Shown here: positions 11,257 through 22,600 of the stretch, in pieces
Layout of the letters: the number at the start of each line of letters is the position of its first letter
Position numbering within the stretch: the stretch's first letter is position 1
Source: Bifiguratus adelaidae
Taxonomy: Eukaryota > Mucoromycota > Endogonomycetes > Endogonales
DNA length: 64,000 nt
Assembly: GCA_002261195.1 (NCBI GenBank)
Contig: MVBO01000014.1
Span: 1-64,000 of the forward strand
Reading direction: 5' to 3'
The notes under the pieces: generated by a model
Databases searched by the model: none
What the model was told of the DNA's origin: nothing
The model's input: the letters and a program-made list of their open reading frames with translations, nothing else
Program-made: the position numbers and the translations under genes

Positions 11257-12377
11257 ATGAGCAAAAGAAAGGCAGATGAGAAAGAAGACATTCAAATGAA
11301 AGAAGACGGAGACGATAGCTCTGACGAGGATGAGGACATGAAGGTAGGTGTGAGGAGCACGTATGTGAAATCGCGACTCATCCTGGTTCACCATGTACAG
11401 GATATTGTCAACGTTGATCTCGACTTTTTCGATCCCAAGCCTATCGACTATGAGGCCAACAAGAGACTCATTATGCAATTGTTTGGTGCAGACGCCGAGC
11501 TATTCAATGTATCTGAGCTTTCAGATCTGATTATAGCTCAACCTCAAGTTGGAAGTACGGTGAAAGTGGATGGAGCTGACAGTGATCCATTTGCATTGCT
11601 TACCGTGTTGAACATGAATGCTCACAAGGTGGGTGACGTCAGTGGGACCTGGAAAGAATGATATTGACTCGATCTACCAGGGAAAGGATTCGATTGCAGC
11701 TGTTCGAAAGTATTTGACGAGCAAATGTCCAAAGAAGGATAGCAAGATGTTGGAGGCAGTGACGAATATCCTTTCGGCGGATCGTGATTCAGAGTCTGGT
11801 GACACTGCGCTTGTTCTATCCGAAAGGCTCATCAACATGCCCGTACAAATAATGGCCCCCATGTACAAGATGCTGGCCGAAGAAGTTGAATGGGCTGTGG
11901 AAGATGTAGGTCCTGTGCGACCTCTTGCTGCAACAGAACTAACCCTTCCTCAACAGGGTGAGCCTTTCAAGTTCTCCTGGTACGTTATTCCAGCAAAAAC
12001 CTATAAAGAAGTCGAACCGACAGCCGACATGGACGAAGAGGACGAAGAGGAACGGCCCAAGCCAGTAGTCAGCAAGAAGAAGAAGAGGACGGTGAGTGCT
12101 TGGAATGGCGATGCGACTGAGTCAATCTCATGGTGTCCAGGTTGATACTCCGAGTAACCCCTTGTATTATTTCCATCCGGAGGATGAAGTCATTGAAGCT
12201 CATTCCACCTATTACTTTGACTACGCCTTGACTCATGCAGACAAGGAAGCCGTCAGTGATTCTCGCAGAGTCTTTGCTGAGGTTGGTATCGCGGTAGGAA
12301 GGCGCGTGTTCTTTGTGGAGGGAAGCAAGATGAAGGATATGATTCAGGAAATAGAACGACAATTCAGTACGACCTAA
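11257..12377 (+). CDS. BCP1: Bcp1/BCCIP family protein
   Basis: Four exons. Exon 1 encodes a short acidic leader (MSKRKADEKEDIQ...), typical of the family. Exon 2 carries DIVNVDLDFFDPKPID, exon 3 the core (SERLINMPVQIMAPMYKML, a strong BCCIP signature), and the last exon the tail with YFHPEDEVIEAHSTYYFDY. A 52-nt intron (about 11629-11680) ending CTACCAG was preferred to a 28-nt alternative, because it gives the family's expected HK-[G/D]K junction. In yeast, Bcp1 supports nuclear export of Mss4 and chaperones ribosomal protein uL14; BCCIP binds BRCA2 and p21 in animals. It shares a 24-bp divergent promoter gap with the PPR gene. Confidence 0.9.
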
Positions 12378-12684
12378 TGTAGATGCTGCCGAGTAAGCAA
12401 TTTCCCTGCAAACTGTACTATACAAGTAATCTTCTACAATGCTATGCGATTGTGAAATTTTCAGAGCTTCAAGTAACTGACGGCAAGACAAGCCACCACG
12501 AAGGAGAAGATGGGCACCATTGAAATCCGATAACCAGCCGAGACGTACGTGGAAGGATCAAAAGGGGATAATAGCCTATTCGCAGATTCAGATGCACCAA
12601 AGTCGGCCGTGAGGTTGAGTGCATTACTTCCCAGAATCTGACTTCCTGGCGCACCAATGTCGGGACTCGTGAGTTGCTCAACGG
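12378..12684. other. Intergenic with an out-of-frame GPI-like tail on the minus strand
   Basis: Between the convergent BCP1 and protease genes. The minus-strand frame 12709-12461 reads on from the protease in a different phase. It ends in a hydrophobic stretch (ISMVPIFSFVVACLAVSYL), as in a GPI or membrane anchor signal. It is probably the true C-terminus of the neighbouring protease, lost from frame by a one-base difference. Confidence 0.45.
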
Positions 12685-13649
12685 CTAGCCCGGTGTTTGT
12701 GAGATCCAATCCAAAAAGTAGGTAGGATTCACAAAAATGTTTTGGCTAGGCACATTTTGGTGATATTGAGTTGCACACGTCGGATTGGACGAGTCTGCAT
12801 CATAGGCTTCGTAAATGCGGGATGTGATACCGGCAACATAAGTCGTCGAGTTTACAGTCACCATTAACGGGCCACCTATGGAACACTGAATGAGTCCTGC
12901 GTAACGGCCTCGAGAGGCATTGCTTCCACGTACCAGAATCTCTGTGACATACTCCGGTAGACTTCTGCGCAACCGCTTGGACAAGCGAAGGATAGGTACT
13001 GTTACTGGCAGTCAAATTGACATTGAGATTCTGAAGCACCAAGGCTTCAGCACCATCAATCTCAGAGTATCCGACACCGATGACGGTACCTGCAAAGCGG
13101 GTTAACGCTCTGTAATATATACTTGCTGAGACTTACCTGGAGTGCCAGCACTCCAGCCCTTTCCAGGCCATATTGGACCGGATGTGACATTCTCACTCGG
13201 GTCAATAGGATCGACAGGTTCCAGCAACGCCAAGTCATATCGCATGTCGCCATTTGATATCGAATCTCCAGACGCTGATACATAATGGGCACGATTGTGG
13301 CCCGTGGTGTAATTGGGATGAATAAACCAATCTTTGACGATGGCCACTTTTTGTTGAGTCCTAATATTGCTTCCATAGGTGATATAGTAGTCGTTGAGCC
13401 GTGCTGGTGGCAGTGTGGCACTGGCCACACAATGCGCGGCTGTCAAAACCCAAGAGGTTGGATGTGTAGAGAGTAGTACGGCACCACATAGATGAGGATT
13501 GCCTAGAACGACAAGAAGGGGAATTGCTCTGCAGACGTGACATTTTGACCGCCTTCAATTGCTTGTACCCCAGCAAACAGGCTGCAATGGACGAACAGCA
13601 CGAAAGCGAATGCCAAGAACGAAAAATGGCTTTCCACTTTGCAAGCCAT
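12685..13649 (-). CDS. Secreted S1-family serine protease (trypsin fold), frame broken
   Basis: The N-terminus is a signal peptide (SFLAFAFVLFVHCSLFAGVQA), then the mature start IEGGQN, His in VLTAAHC, Asp in RYDLALLEP, and Ser in CHRDSGGP. The last motif is assembled across a 58-nt intron (12876-12933). Residue 193 (chymotrypsin numbering) is Arg instead of Gly, and residue 189 is Gly, so trypsin-like Arg/Lys specificity is unlikely. Two reading-frame breaks are present. One is near 13520, between EQFPF and VVLGNPHLCGA. The other is near 12690, between the domain end (FLDWISQT) and a hydrophobic GPI-like tail. Each fits one missing base in or next to a homopolymer (a C run or single G; a G run). 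A 47-nt cryptic intron could explain the first but would delete a conserved strand. It is either an assembly error or a recent pseudogene. Confidence 0.72.
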
Positions 13650-14910
13650 ATCTCTAGATAAGTTTATAGTCCCGCTGAGCAAATTCGTCAATGCGACGCA
13701 ATAGCCGGCAAGTTCGCACTTTAATGATTGCCGTTGTCCGTTTAATAGATCGGCAAAGGGCACCAGGGGCCTCCCTGGCCCTTGTGTAGCCTCCGCAAGG
13801 ATACTGCTTGTCTCACATAAAGCGTCGTTTGAGCGCTAATACGCGTGCACAACGATCGCGTTGGGCGGTAATCCCTCGATTGCGCCCTGCAGAAGTTCCT
13901 GAAGGAAGAAACCCATTGTTCCAAATTAGGAAATTGTTGCCGGAGTGCGCCACGCTTAAATGAACAAGGCGCGCGTTCACAGGTCGTGATTGGAGTTTGA
14001 GCAACAGGGAAGAATACAATTCCGTTTGCATGATTCAATGCTTTTCAAGGCGTACCTTATGGATGCACTGCCGATAACAGTGGGTTGTCTGTTCACCGCC
14101 GTAGATGATAGTGTGTATGTCACTTACAACAGCTTGTCCTGAAGTCCGCATCCGTATGAGACTCCATGACATCAAGCATGCTAGAGTAACAGCTGCGCCA
14201 CAGAACAAGGTATACGGACACTCTCAACCGCAATCGCTGATCCAAAATGTGCTTTGAAAACTGAAATTTCGCTAGAGATACCAGGCCTGGAGCTAACATT
14301 TTCCAATTGGCGGCGAAAGACCGCCTGCCTATGACGCTCACTCACATCGACTGGACTTGCACCTGATATACGGCACGCGGCGCTTTGGAATTGGCGGGCT
14401 GGACTCGCCGGTCAACTTGTCGGCCCATTCCCAGGTCGAGGCCGCTGATGTGCTCCCGGCCTTATCATGTCTGCGGTGTCGGTGAGCATGGTATCAGTCA
14501 TCCAGGGGCCACAACCCTGTGATCCGCGTGTGGACTTCCGCTTCGGCCTGACATGCGGTATTCCGGAGTTGCAACGCTAACACGGTGCAATGTATCAGTC
14601 CAACATTGAATCATCGTTCCTGGCGCCGTCGATTGATGCACCGTAGACATGGTTCTCTATATGAGCGATAGCAGGTCATTTGAAATAGCGCATGCACTAA
14701 CTTCTAAGTTTTCATTTTGAGCATTTTCAGTGATTGAAAATTTCATAATCTGAACAAGATCGTGAAGTAATCCATGGCATTGTTTTAGCGCTGCAGATCC
14801 AACGTCATACTCTGAGAGCTCAGGGTTATCACAAGATACCGATAGAGGACCATGTTTAGGGCGTGCGTGCAGCCTTCGATGAAATCAACATGGGACTTAT
14901 ATACATTATA
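13650..14910. other. 1.26 kb intergenic region, no gene recognised
   Basis: It lies upstream of the protease and downstream of DBR1, both on the minus strand. Open frames are short and overlap each other in several phases. No domain, tRNA, repeat or transposon signature could be identified. It is long for this window and probably includes the protease promoter. Confidence 0.5.
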
Positions 14911-17068
14911 TTACACATGATCATTGGAGGAATTGAATTTTGGAGATGGCAGTACCATCTTTGTTCTCTTTGGAGGACTACCGGCATCCTTAATGGCCGA
15001 TGGATCCGACTCCAGCGCTCGACTAGTCAGGTTCTTGTTCATTAAGATTGTAGGTGTCTCATTGTTGAAGGGAGCGTCACCTTCGTCGTCATCGGCTAAA
15101 TCAATATCTATCTCTTCCGGGTTGGCTATTTGTGACGACACATTCGTCTCCGCGCAGGTCAATGGCGGCAATCCGTCGGCGTTGATACGATTCTTGATAC
15201 CAATGAGCTCACAAAATTCAACTGTTTGCGGATTGACATAAGCTGCGTCTAACCATTCAATCTTTTTAGTTGACAACATCCATTGACCTAAATCACTCAC
15301 CAGCGCGGGCCACGCCATCCTGATCAGCTGGCGCTGTCCGACAGAAGTTTCTCGGGATTTCAGCGACGATGTCTCCCTTTATACATTTTTCTTCTACATA
15401 TGCCTGATTGTCCGGCAATGAACTAGAATAACACATTGGTCAATAACGAGATGGACAATTGAGCCGTAACGCTATACCTCTTAATCTTCTTGAGCTCATT
15501 TTGGGCGTTAGCTGTGCCTTTCGCCAGATCCCAGGTATCCCAACATTTGACAATCGCCAACCACTCTTGATCGTATTCAAATGTGTACGCCGCCTTGTCG
15601 TCCTGAGGTGATGGCACTTCAATAATTTGTAGAAAGTCTCGGTTGGGTAGGCATTTGTCCAGAGCGAGGAATCGAGTAAAATGCGATATGGGTGGTTGCG
15701 GGACGATTTCGCTATGCGAGTCTTTATTTGTAGGATTTCGCGTGACTTCCTCCTGGCCGTCTGATGTCGCGGAAACTGATGTCGATGCCTGTTCAACTGC
15801 GTATGGCCTACTCGCACACTCCACGACTGCATCCTCTTCCAGATCCAAATCGACATCAATCTCATCAGGATTGCTTGCCTGAGCCACATTTTGCTCTACC
15901 GTATTGTCGGCCATTTGTGAGCTGTTGCGTTTTCCATCGACCCATTGGACCACTGCGGCAAACTTTACATGCAGATGAGCCGAAAACCAGAAGCTCGGTC
16001 GCAAGTGCTGCAAGAGACGCTCGTTTGCAAATGACCCCAAAGTGTTGGTCTGAATCTAATAGGACTGATCAGCGCTTGTGCTAGTGAGCGCAACGTCTTC
16101 ACACACCTCTTGTTGAAAATGACGTTTCCACCTCAAAAGTGTGTGTACATCCCCATACTGTTCGATTCCTCTGGGCCAATCGTGTGATACAAACAAGTCT
16201 ATAGGATCCTCCACCTGAAACATTTCATTAGCTGGCAAGACTTCATTACCTCAAGCAACCTACCATACTCAGTTTCTCTACTTCAACCTCCCGTACATGG
16301 TAAATGCTACGCTTGGAGCTCTCTGTGAAAGGTATTTGCTCCGTATAACCTTTCTGATATTCGTGCACCTTGAAGATTCCCGAGATACCACCTATTCTCA
16401 GACCGCCGTACCGGACAACGTTCGAGAAGCCGAGAAAGTAAATGTTTGGAGCGACCCAGCCGCCATGATATCTAGGCGCAAGGTTAATGACTCGCCACAG
16501 AGAGAGCTCAAGAAGGCGTTCAATGACACTAACAATTCCCACATGTACCCGCTCGCTTCATGATTGCCTCCCACGAACAATGTCAATACCGGCGCAACCT
16601 TTTCTCCAGTGTAATACTTGTAGAATGTTCCCATGGCCAGATACTTTGGCGGCACAGCCAAGCCAGAGAGATCATTGGTATTCCGTATAGCCTATTGCGT
16701 GGTCAAAACCCTCTCTACCCTCGCTCCACTCTACCCGTGCTTGCCTGAAAATCACCGCAAATGAGGAGCAGATCAATCTTGTATCCTTCTTGTCGCTCTA
16801 AACGCGCGATACTGGCATATATATTGTCCAATTCGCCATGGCAGCATCCTTCAATAGCAATCTACAAGGAGGGTAACTCTATAAGTATGATTGCCCAAGT
16901 TGGAGTCACCTTTCCGCAGCGACATGCAGTGAAAACATGATTCCACACGATTCGGCACAACTCCCGCGTTATGCACCCGGCATAACCAACCCATGTATAC
17001 TCGGGAGCTGTCCTGTCTCCATAGTCTATGCGTATGCGCCCGCCGCATGGCCGTTTACTAACCTTCAT
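14911..17068 (-). CDS. DBR1: RNA lariat debranching enzyme Dbr1
   Basis: About 480 residues from ten or so exons. Exon 1 is just ATG AAG, followed by a 201-nt intron (16862-17062). Exon 2 then gives [15 protein letters not shown]. Metallophosphoesterase motifs follow in order: [31 protein letters not shown] and [10 protein letters not shown]. The Dbr1 C-terminal domain follows ([32 protein letters not shown]) with acidic linkers. The enzyme cleaves 2'-5' branch points of excised intron lariats so that they can be degraded (family knowledge). All metal-ligand motifs appear intact. The Cys within GCCHGE matches the Dbr1 family and distinguishes it from other phosphoesterases. Confidence 0.95.
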
Positions 17069-17346
17069 AACCAGGCGTAACTGACGACAGGGAAATGGTC
17101 AACCTGCCCACTTCTCTCTCTCGAGTCGCCAAATTGACTAATTCAAAAAAGTTGATTTAACCTCGCTCGCTCCACGGGCATTCGAGAAGACTTCCCCAAA
17201 GCCTTGACGACTCGCTCAGACTACTGGTAGTTTCCTGTTTGCCATATTGCTGTTGTTCTCGTCATAAATCTATTTACAGAAAGACCAAACATGTACATGA
17301 ACTCCAATGGAAAAGTGGAAGGCATTTTCACAAAAAGAACGGACTC

Positions 17347-18762
17347 TTAACACTTTGCTCCTCGATGGAAACCATACTGGAGGGGACTAGAAAGTCGACT
17401 ACTTGTGCTACTACAATTGCCAGAGTATAGGGACTTGCGACAAGGTTGCACTACTCGAAGCGAGGATGTCCGGTCTTGGGGGGATATGGATGGCTTGGTG
17501 GAGGAGAGAGCAAGAGAAGCACCTTCGATGCGATTGGTGGACGTGAGCATGTCCGCAAGTAATGATTGGCAAGGTTTGTGATATAGGTCGTCCTCATCGA
17601 TATGCATCAGAGCCGGCTGACTCTGCGGTCTCCTTATATTTGAATATGATCGCGTAGCTATCCGTCGATGAGTAAAATTCTTCTTCTGCTCGCGCTCCGC
17701 ATCGTGCGCCGCTTCAGTCCACGAAACCTTAGTGTTGCTTAGTAACTCTTCCTGCGTTATATGGAATCTCGGACTTTCTTCCTTGCTCTTGGAGTTGCGT
17801 AGCTTCTTGAAGGTGAAACCGTCCTCTGTTGACTCGCACACATTCTGTGCCGGATCGAAATCACGTTCAATTGCCTCTTTCGGGAGTTCGATGAACATCT
17901 CCCTTAGAGCCTCACGCGGTTGATACGCGTTCAATTTTGCGCCATGCGATGGAGAGTTGTCAGGTGTAATTTGACGCGACAAATGCTCCTTGTCGACACG
18001 TGCACGCTTCGTCGGACGCGCTTTCGTGCTCGGTTCAATATTTTCCTGCTCCGCGGACGCGCCTCGCGTGGAACGCGCGCGTCCGCGAGCTCCACGCGAT
18101 CCCTCGGGCAGACTCTCAATATCACTGGTATCTTCGTAGACCTGCCACATTGGCTCTTGGGTGTGCGTTGTGTCATGACCACGTGGGACGTAACTTCGAG
18201 CCGGCAGTGCGAGAAATGGATTGTCGTCCTCCCCACTGTCGATGGGCGTTTCGACATCGCATAGGTTGCCTCCATCATCAGACAAGCTAGAAGCGAGTGA
18301 GAGTGAGAAGATGGGATGCCTCGTTGTACGCGTTGTGGTCAAGTCTTCGCTGCGATCCACTTGCGTTGTTGAAAAGGAGGGTGAAGGGCTGGAAGTTGGT
18401 GAAGGTGAAGGAGACAAGTCTCGTGAACGAAGACGTGTCTTTCGTGGTGTCATTGGCTCTTTCACCACCGTCAAGTCTCTGTTATGTGTCCTTCTGGGTT
18501 CTGAATTCAACAACGCTTGTCGTGTGGCGCTCGTGCTCTGACAAAACATGCTTGTTGGTCGACCTGGTCGCGTTTCTGAAGTGGACTTGAAGAGCAATCT
18601 AGACGGGTGTTGTAGCACTTTGCCTATATTATTGAGTTGATATGAGGGTGATTTGGTATCAAGATCGCGCCAACGTGACGATGGCGTGGATAACGACAAT
18701 CCACGCATGAGCATGCTAGGAGTGGCGCCTGATTGCGAAGAGATTAGAGAAGAAGGCGTCAT
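17347..18762 (-). CDS. Disordered Ser/Thr-Pro-rich protein, function unknown
   Basis: A single exon of 471 residues from the first available ATG (18762, A at -3). The frame is open for another 50 codons upstream without an ATG, so an upstream exon is possible. Composition is low-complexity Ser/Thr/Arg/Pro with many SP and TP sites (MTPRK, LSPSPSPTSSPSPS, ITPDNSPSH) and a basic patch (KARPTKRARVDK) that could be a nuclear signal. This pattern resembles CDK-regulated nuclear proteins, but no domain is recognised and no function is claimed. The near-absence of introns is unusual for this window. A short conserved-looking helical segment lies around LREMFIELPKEAIERDFDPAQ. Confidence 0.7.
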   Translation of the reverse strand: MTPSSLISSQSGATPSMLMRGLSLSTPSSRWRDLDTKSPSYQLNNIGKVLQHPSRLLFKSTSETRPGRPTSMFCQSTSATRQALLNSEPRRTHNRDLTVVKEPMTPRKTRLRSRDLSPSPSPTSSPSPSFSTTQVDRSEDLTTTRTTRHPIFSLSLASSLSDDGGNLCDVETPIDSGEDDNPFLALPARSYVPRGHDTTHTQEPMWQVYEDTSDIESLPEGSRGARGRARSTRGASAEQENIEPSTKARPTKRARVDKEHLSRQITPDNSPSHGAKLNAYQPREALREMFIELPKEAIERDFDPAQNVCESTEDGFTFKKLRNSKSKEESPRFHITQEELLSNTKVSWTEAAHDAEREQKKNFTHRRIATRSYSNIRRPQSQPALMHIDEDDLYHKPCQSLLADMLTSTNRIEGASLALSSTKPSISPQDRTSSLRVVQPCRKSLYSGNCSSTSSRLSSPLQYGFHRGAKC

Positions 18763-20534
18763 GTTTCTGCTATTTGGCGTGTCGATAGATATAGACCGAC
18801 GTTGTGAGTCGCTTGCAAGTGGTAATGACACGGTATGAGGTAAGCTATGCTGCGGCAGGCGGTAAGGTATGCAGTCACGCAGTGGTGATGGTGGTGGTTG
18901 TAATGCAAACAATCAGTCGTTGAAAACGTCTATACGCTGATGATGTTGCAATAAAAGTGGTGCTCAAGTGAAAAGATATCAAAGCAGAACAAAAGAGATC
19001 GGAGGTTTTCGCGTGTTGTGGTCAGCCAAAAAAAAACAAGCTCACACCCAGTTTGCAGTAAAATGTGATGACGCCGCGCGTTTTAAGCCTGTTTGGATTG
19101 TTTTGAATTTCCTTTTTGGATGATGTGGAATGGATGGATAGCAGATAGCGAGCAAGAGTGAGAGCGAAGATGACAAGCGAGAGGAAGAGATGGGAAGGGA
19201 ACAAGTCAATGGAACAAGGTAGAATATGCTCAGAGGATGATAGTAAGCCTTAACTCACACAGGGGGACCCAGGTCTTTGAGGATGGAACGAAAAAGGGGG
19301 GGGGAAAATTCCTCATGTGATGCAATGGACGTGGGTGCGTAATTTGACGTTGTTCTGATACACAAAATGATAGGTTCGTTTGGCCCCTCGGTTTTGGAGG
19401 GTATGCATGCAACGTCATTGGTATCGAAGGTGCTGGAGTTCTTTCCGAATGTCCATGTGATCCATGTTACCTAGATGGGGATATGGAGGTATATTGTTTG
19501 ATGTTACATTGTGTGGAATAGAGGTCCCCCTTGTGTCATTCTGTGTCAGCTGTTCGACAAGGCGGTTTTGGACGAAGCCAACATGACTAATATGGACGTT
19601 ACGGTCAACGACGAAGAATACACAGGGGCCGCCAATTGAAGGCGTTTTATCGGGGTGAATTTGGTCAAATTTAGCCAACGCGTTGTCCAGGAATGTCATT
19701 TGTCACGCACGCTACTCAACCCCTGATGGTAAATCACGATCGAAATTCCACCTTGGAAATGGCTGTCCTATATTTTAACGGGAACAGTGCTAACGTGCCA
19801 GGTGGGAAGTAGGACCAAGTTTTAACCGACGATCAAGGTGTCACACGAGATGGAGATATTTCCGGCGATGCCATGGTACCATTCTTAATTGGCGACCCGA
19901 CTTGTATACTGCGAACCATCGTCGCTTCTTGAGGACACACGGAAATGACAAGAACCTCGTGGCTCATGAGTGAAATAGGAAAATGGATTTTGGCAAACCA
20001 TTTAATGGTTTACTAGGCTGCCTGAAGTACCCTTGCTTTCCAAGTATCTGCTAAGTGCACTCTAATGCGTTGGTACCTTGCCGGTTCTGCAAGGTTGCTC
20101 ATGGGATTGTCGCCATGTTGATGTAATGCGCCGCTGCATGCAGCCTACCCGCGTACAACAAGGGGCTTGCGCTATGCAGTGGCATGCAAGACTGATCATA
20201 GAAGTGTATTTTGGTATGGATAGCATCGAGATGTAGAGAACCACATCAGATGACTGCTGCCTCACCATCAATACCAAACAAAAGAGACGAGGGCTCCAAA
20301 ATGTTCTCACGTTCACAGGCCTTTGCGATTGGAGGCAAATCCATTCATCACTGCAGAATCTGGCTAGACATACATGAAGTAAGCTGTCTTTGTGAGGCCA
20401 TTCATATTGGAAGCGTGTAGACAGGTCTACCGTACCAACGACTAGCCCATGAACGCGTTAAGGTCACTTTACCAAATTTGGACTGCCCTTCTGTGGACCC
20501 GCCTTTGCACGCTCAGCGGGAGCACTCGAACCTC
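18763..20534. other. 1.77 kb divergent intergenic region
   Basis: It separates the disordered protein (-) from ENT3 (+). It contains a G-run next to an A-run near 19297-19310 and one small candidate ORF (reported separately). Nothing else was recognised. It presumably holds both promoters. Confidence 0.45.
19415..19699 (-). CDS. Possible small orphan protein (94 residues)
   Basis: An ATG-initiated frame with a fairly protein-like composition (MTFLDNALAKFDQIHPDK, then VFFVVDRNVHISHVGFVQNRL). No family was recognised. It stands alone in a large gap, and a GTAACA donor-like site lies inside it. It could be an exon of a larger gene, a decayed gene, or chance. Confidence 0.25.
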   Translation of the reverse strand: MTFLDNALAKFDQIHPDKTPSIGGPCVFFVVDRNVHISHVGFVQNRLVEQLTQNDTRGTSIPHNVTSNNIPPYPHLGNMDHMDIRKELQHLRYQ

Positions 20535-22407
20535 ATGAACTTGAACAACTTAGATCTCACCAAGCTTGGCTTGCCTGATATATGGGAAGTCAAGGATGTT
20601 ATCAATAAGGTGTAAGTAGGCGATATGCCGTAGATTGTTCCTTGTTTTCAAATAGTCGCTGACGCAAGGATGCAGTAAGAATGTTGTTCTCAACTACACT
20701 GAAATGGAAGCAAAGGTCCATGAGGCCACCAATGACCAATCTTGGGGTGCATCAAGTACGCTGATGCAGGAGATTGCGCAAGGCACCTTCAACTAGTAAG
20801 GACACGTATTCTCTATTGAATTTATCCCTGGACGCTAACGTGAACAAAGTCAATATTTCAATGAGATTATGCCAACCATCTACAGTCGCTTTACCGAGAA
20901 AGAAGCAAGACAATGGCGCCAGATCTACAAGGCAAGTCGCCATATGAAATTTAGCGTAAATGTCGGTCGCCTGCTGATTTGATGATCCTAGGCTTTGCAT
21001 TTACTCGAGTACCTCATAAAGAATGGAGCAGAGCGTGTTGTAGATGACGCTCGGACACATATAGCAACGCTCAAGTTCCTGCGAAACTTTCACTATATCG
21101 ATGAAAAGGGCAAAGACCAGGGCATCAACGGTAAGCGTCACAAACATGAGCGCTTTAGAGTGTGGATCTGAATGATGCTCCAGTTCGTAATCGGGCAAAG
21201 GAGTTGGTGGAGCTCCTTTCTGACGTGAATCGCATCAAGGAAGAACGCAAGAAGGCAAAGGCGAACAGAAACAAGTACATTGGTGTGGGCAACGATGTCG
21301 GACCGTCACTTGGAGGTGGTGGTTCACGGTACGAAGGCTTTGGAAGCGACAGCTACAGCGGGGGAAGCTATGGCGGTGGATCTAGTAGTCATGTCTACGG
21401 TAGTGGTGGAGGATTCGGGGGCGATAATGGTACGTCTGCGAAATATATTCCCAAATTGTCACGCTAATTATTGACAGGCTATCGGGACGAAGGCGAGGGC
21501 GCAGGTGGATATGATTATGATGATAGTGCGTCCGAGCGCGTAGAGAGACGGAGAGAAAGCTACAGTTCCAAAGGTTACTCCTCCAAGAGACAACAATCGT
21601 CGTCAAAGCCGACAAAGGAGGTCAATTTGTTTGACTTTGATGATAAATCAGCACCAGCGACTACCAATACAACCACAAGTGGGACAGCGGATGATTGGGG
21701 TGAGTTGCAAGGAGGTGACGACGGAGGAGGTATGTGTAAGAGCCTCTCCAAGTTGGAGATAGGCTAATAATCCGATATCTAGATGATTTTGCAGATTTCC
21801 AGTCGGCACCTGCGTCCACGTCAAATATTGCCAATGACTTTGCGGATCTTGCTGCGTCGTCATCAAAGATTGCTCAACCAATCTCTCCCTCAAGAAAAGC
21901 TTCTGGAAATGGACAGAGCAGTGGTCTTGTGGATCTCCTTGGCGACAGCAATGAAGGTGCAGGAAATCTCAGTTCCCTAACTTCACCTGGAATTACCAAT
22001 AAACCAATCTCACCTATGCACATGGGAGTACTACCAGTAAGTGAAAACACGCGATTTGAAACCCAAACGTATTGACAAGTCCCACCCGGAAGTCTTCCCT
22101 AAATTTCACTCAACAATCATCGCTAAACCCCAAGAACCCGAACGACTTGTGGTCTTCTGCTGGCTCCTTGGTCTCCTTGGACTCACTTGGAAAACAAACC
22201 AATACCAAGGCTACAACTGGGCCTTCCATGAACTCGCTTGTGGGAAAGAATACTCAATGGGGCCAAGTAGCCACTCCCGGTCTGGCATCTCCTGGTGCAT
22301 CTAGTTCTTGGGATGCTTTTGCCAGCATTGGCTCTGTTTCTCAATCCAAGGCTGCGCCAAAAACCACGACACAGAAGAAATCAGACTTAGACGATCTTCT
22401 CTTGTAA
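20535..22407 (+). CDS. ENT3: ENTH-domain epsin, Ent3/epsinR type
   Basis: About 475 residues over eight or nine exons. The ENTH domain fills the first 160 residues: KNVVLNYTEMEAKVHEATN, SSTLMQEIAQGTFNY, ARQWRQIYKALHLLEYLIKNGAERV, HYIDEKGKDQGINVRNRAKEL. It is followed by a Gly/Ser-rich linker and acidic-Phe motifs (DDFADFQ, NDFADLA), which bind GGA/AP-1 gamma-ear domains. There is a clathrin-box-like LVDLLGD, and the protein ends in DLDDLLL. The family works in clathrin-mediated traffic between trans-Golgi and endosomes by binding PtdIns(3,5)P2 or PtdIns4P. The first exon join (GT|GTAAGT) restores the conserved K-V-K-N-V-V segment, which supports the start at 20535. Confidence 0.92.
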
Positions 22408-22600
22408 CAGAAAAAACGCGTCAATTCATTTACTCAATTGCCCGAAATGGAATACATGTACCTTGCCTATATGCACTCTTCGTGAAGGGATTCCAACGAG
22501 GGGTGGCCTATACTCGCCTTTACACATCTTTACTTCCTACATTTACTCTATACCCCACTTCCAGCACCCCTGACGCGGTGCGCACTCGTATACGCGCAGC

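Noticed and set aside
11233-11478. N-terminal extension of the PPR protein to 11478
   Set aside because: It would run antisense through the BCP1 coding start; the Met at 11232 opens a mitochondrial presequence.
11629-11656. 28-nt intron in BCP1
   Set aside because: Too short. A 52-nt intron with a better acceptor gives the conserved junction. A similar 28-nt option in muskelin was replaced by a 55-nt intron.
12461-12709. Separate 82-residue gene on the minus strand
   Set aside because: It overlaps the protease end in another phase and fits better as its displaced GPI-like tail.
12860-12890. Protease active-site Ser seemingly replaced (CSIGGP)
   Set aside because: That reading comes from intron sequence in another frame. 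Splicing out 12876-12933 restores CHRDSGGP with Ser195.
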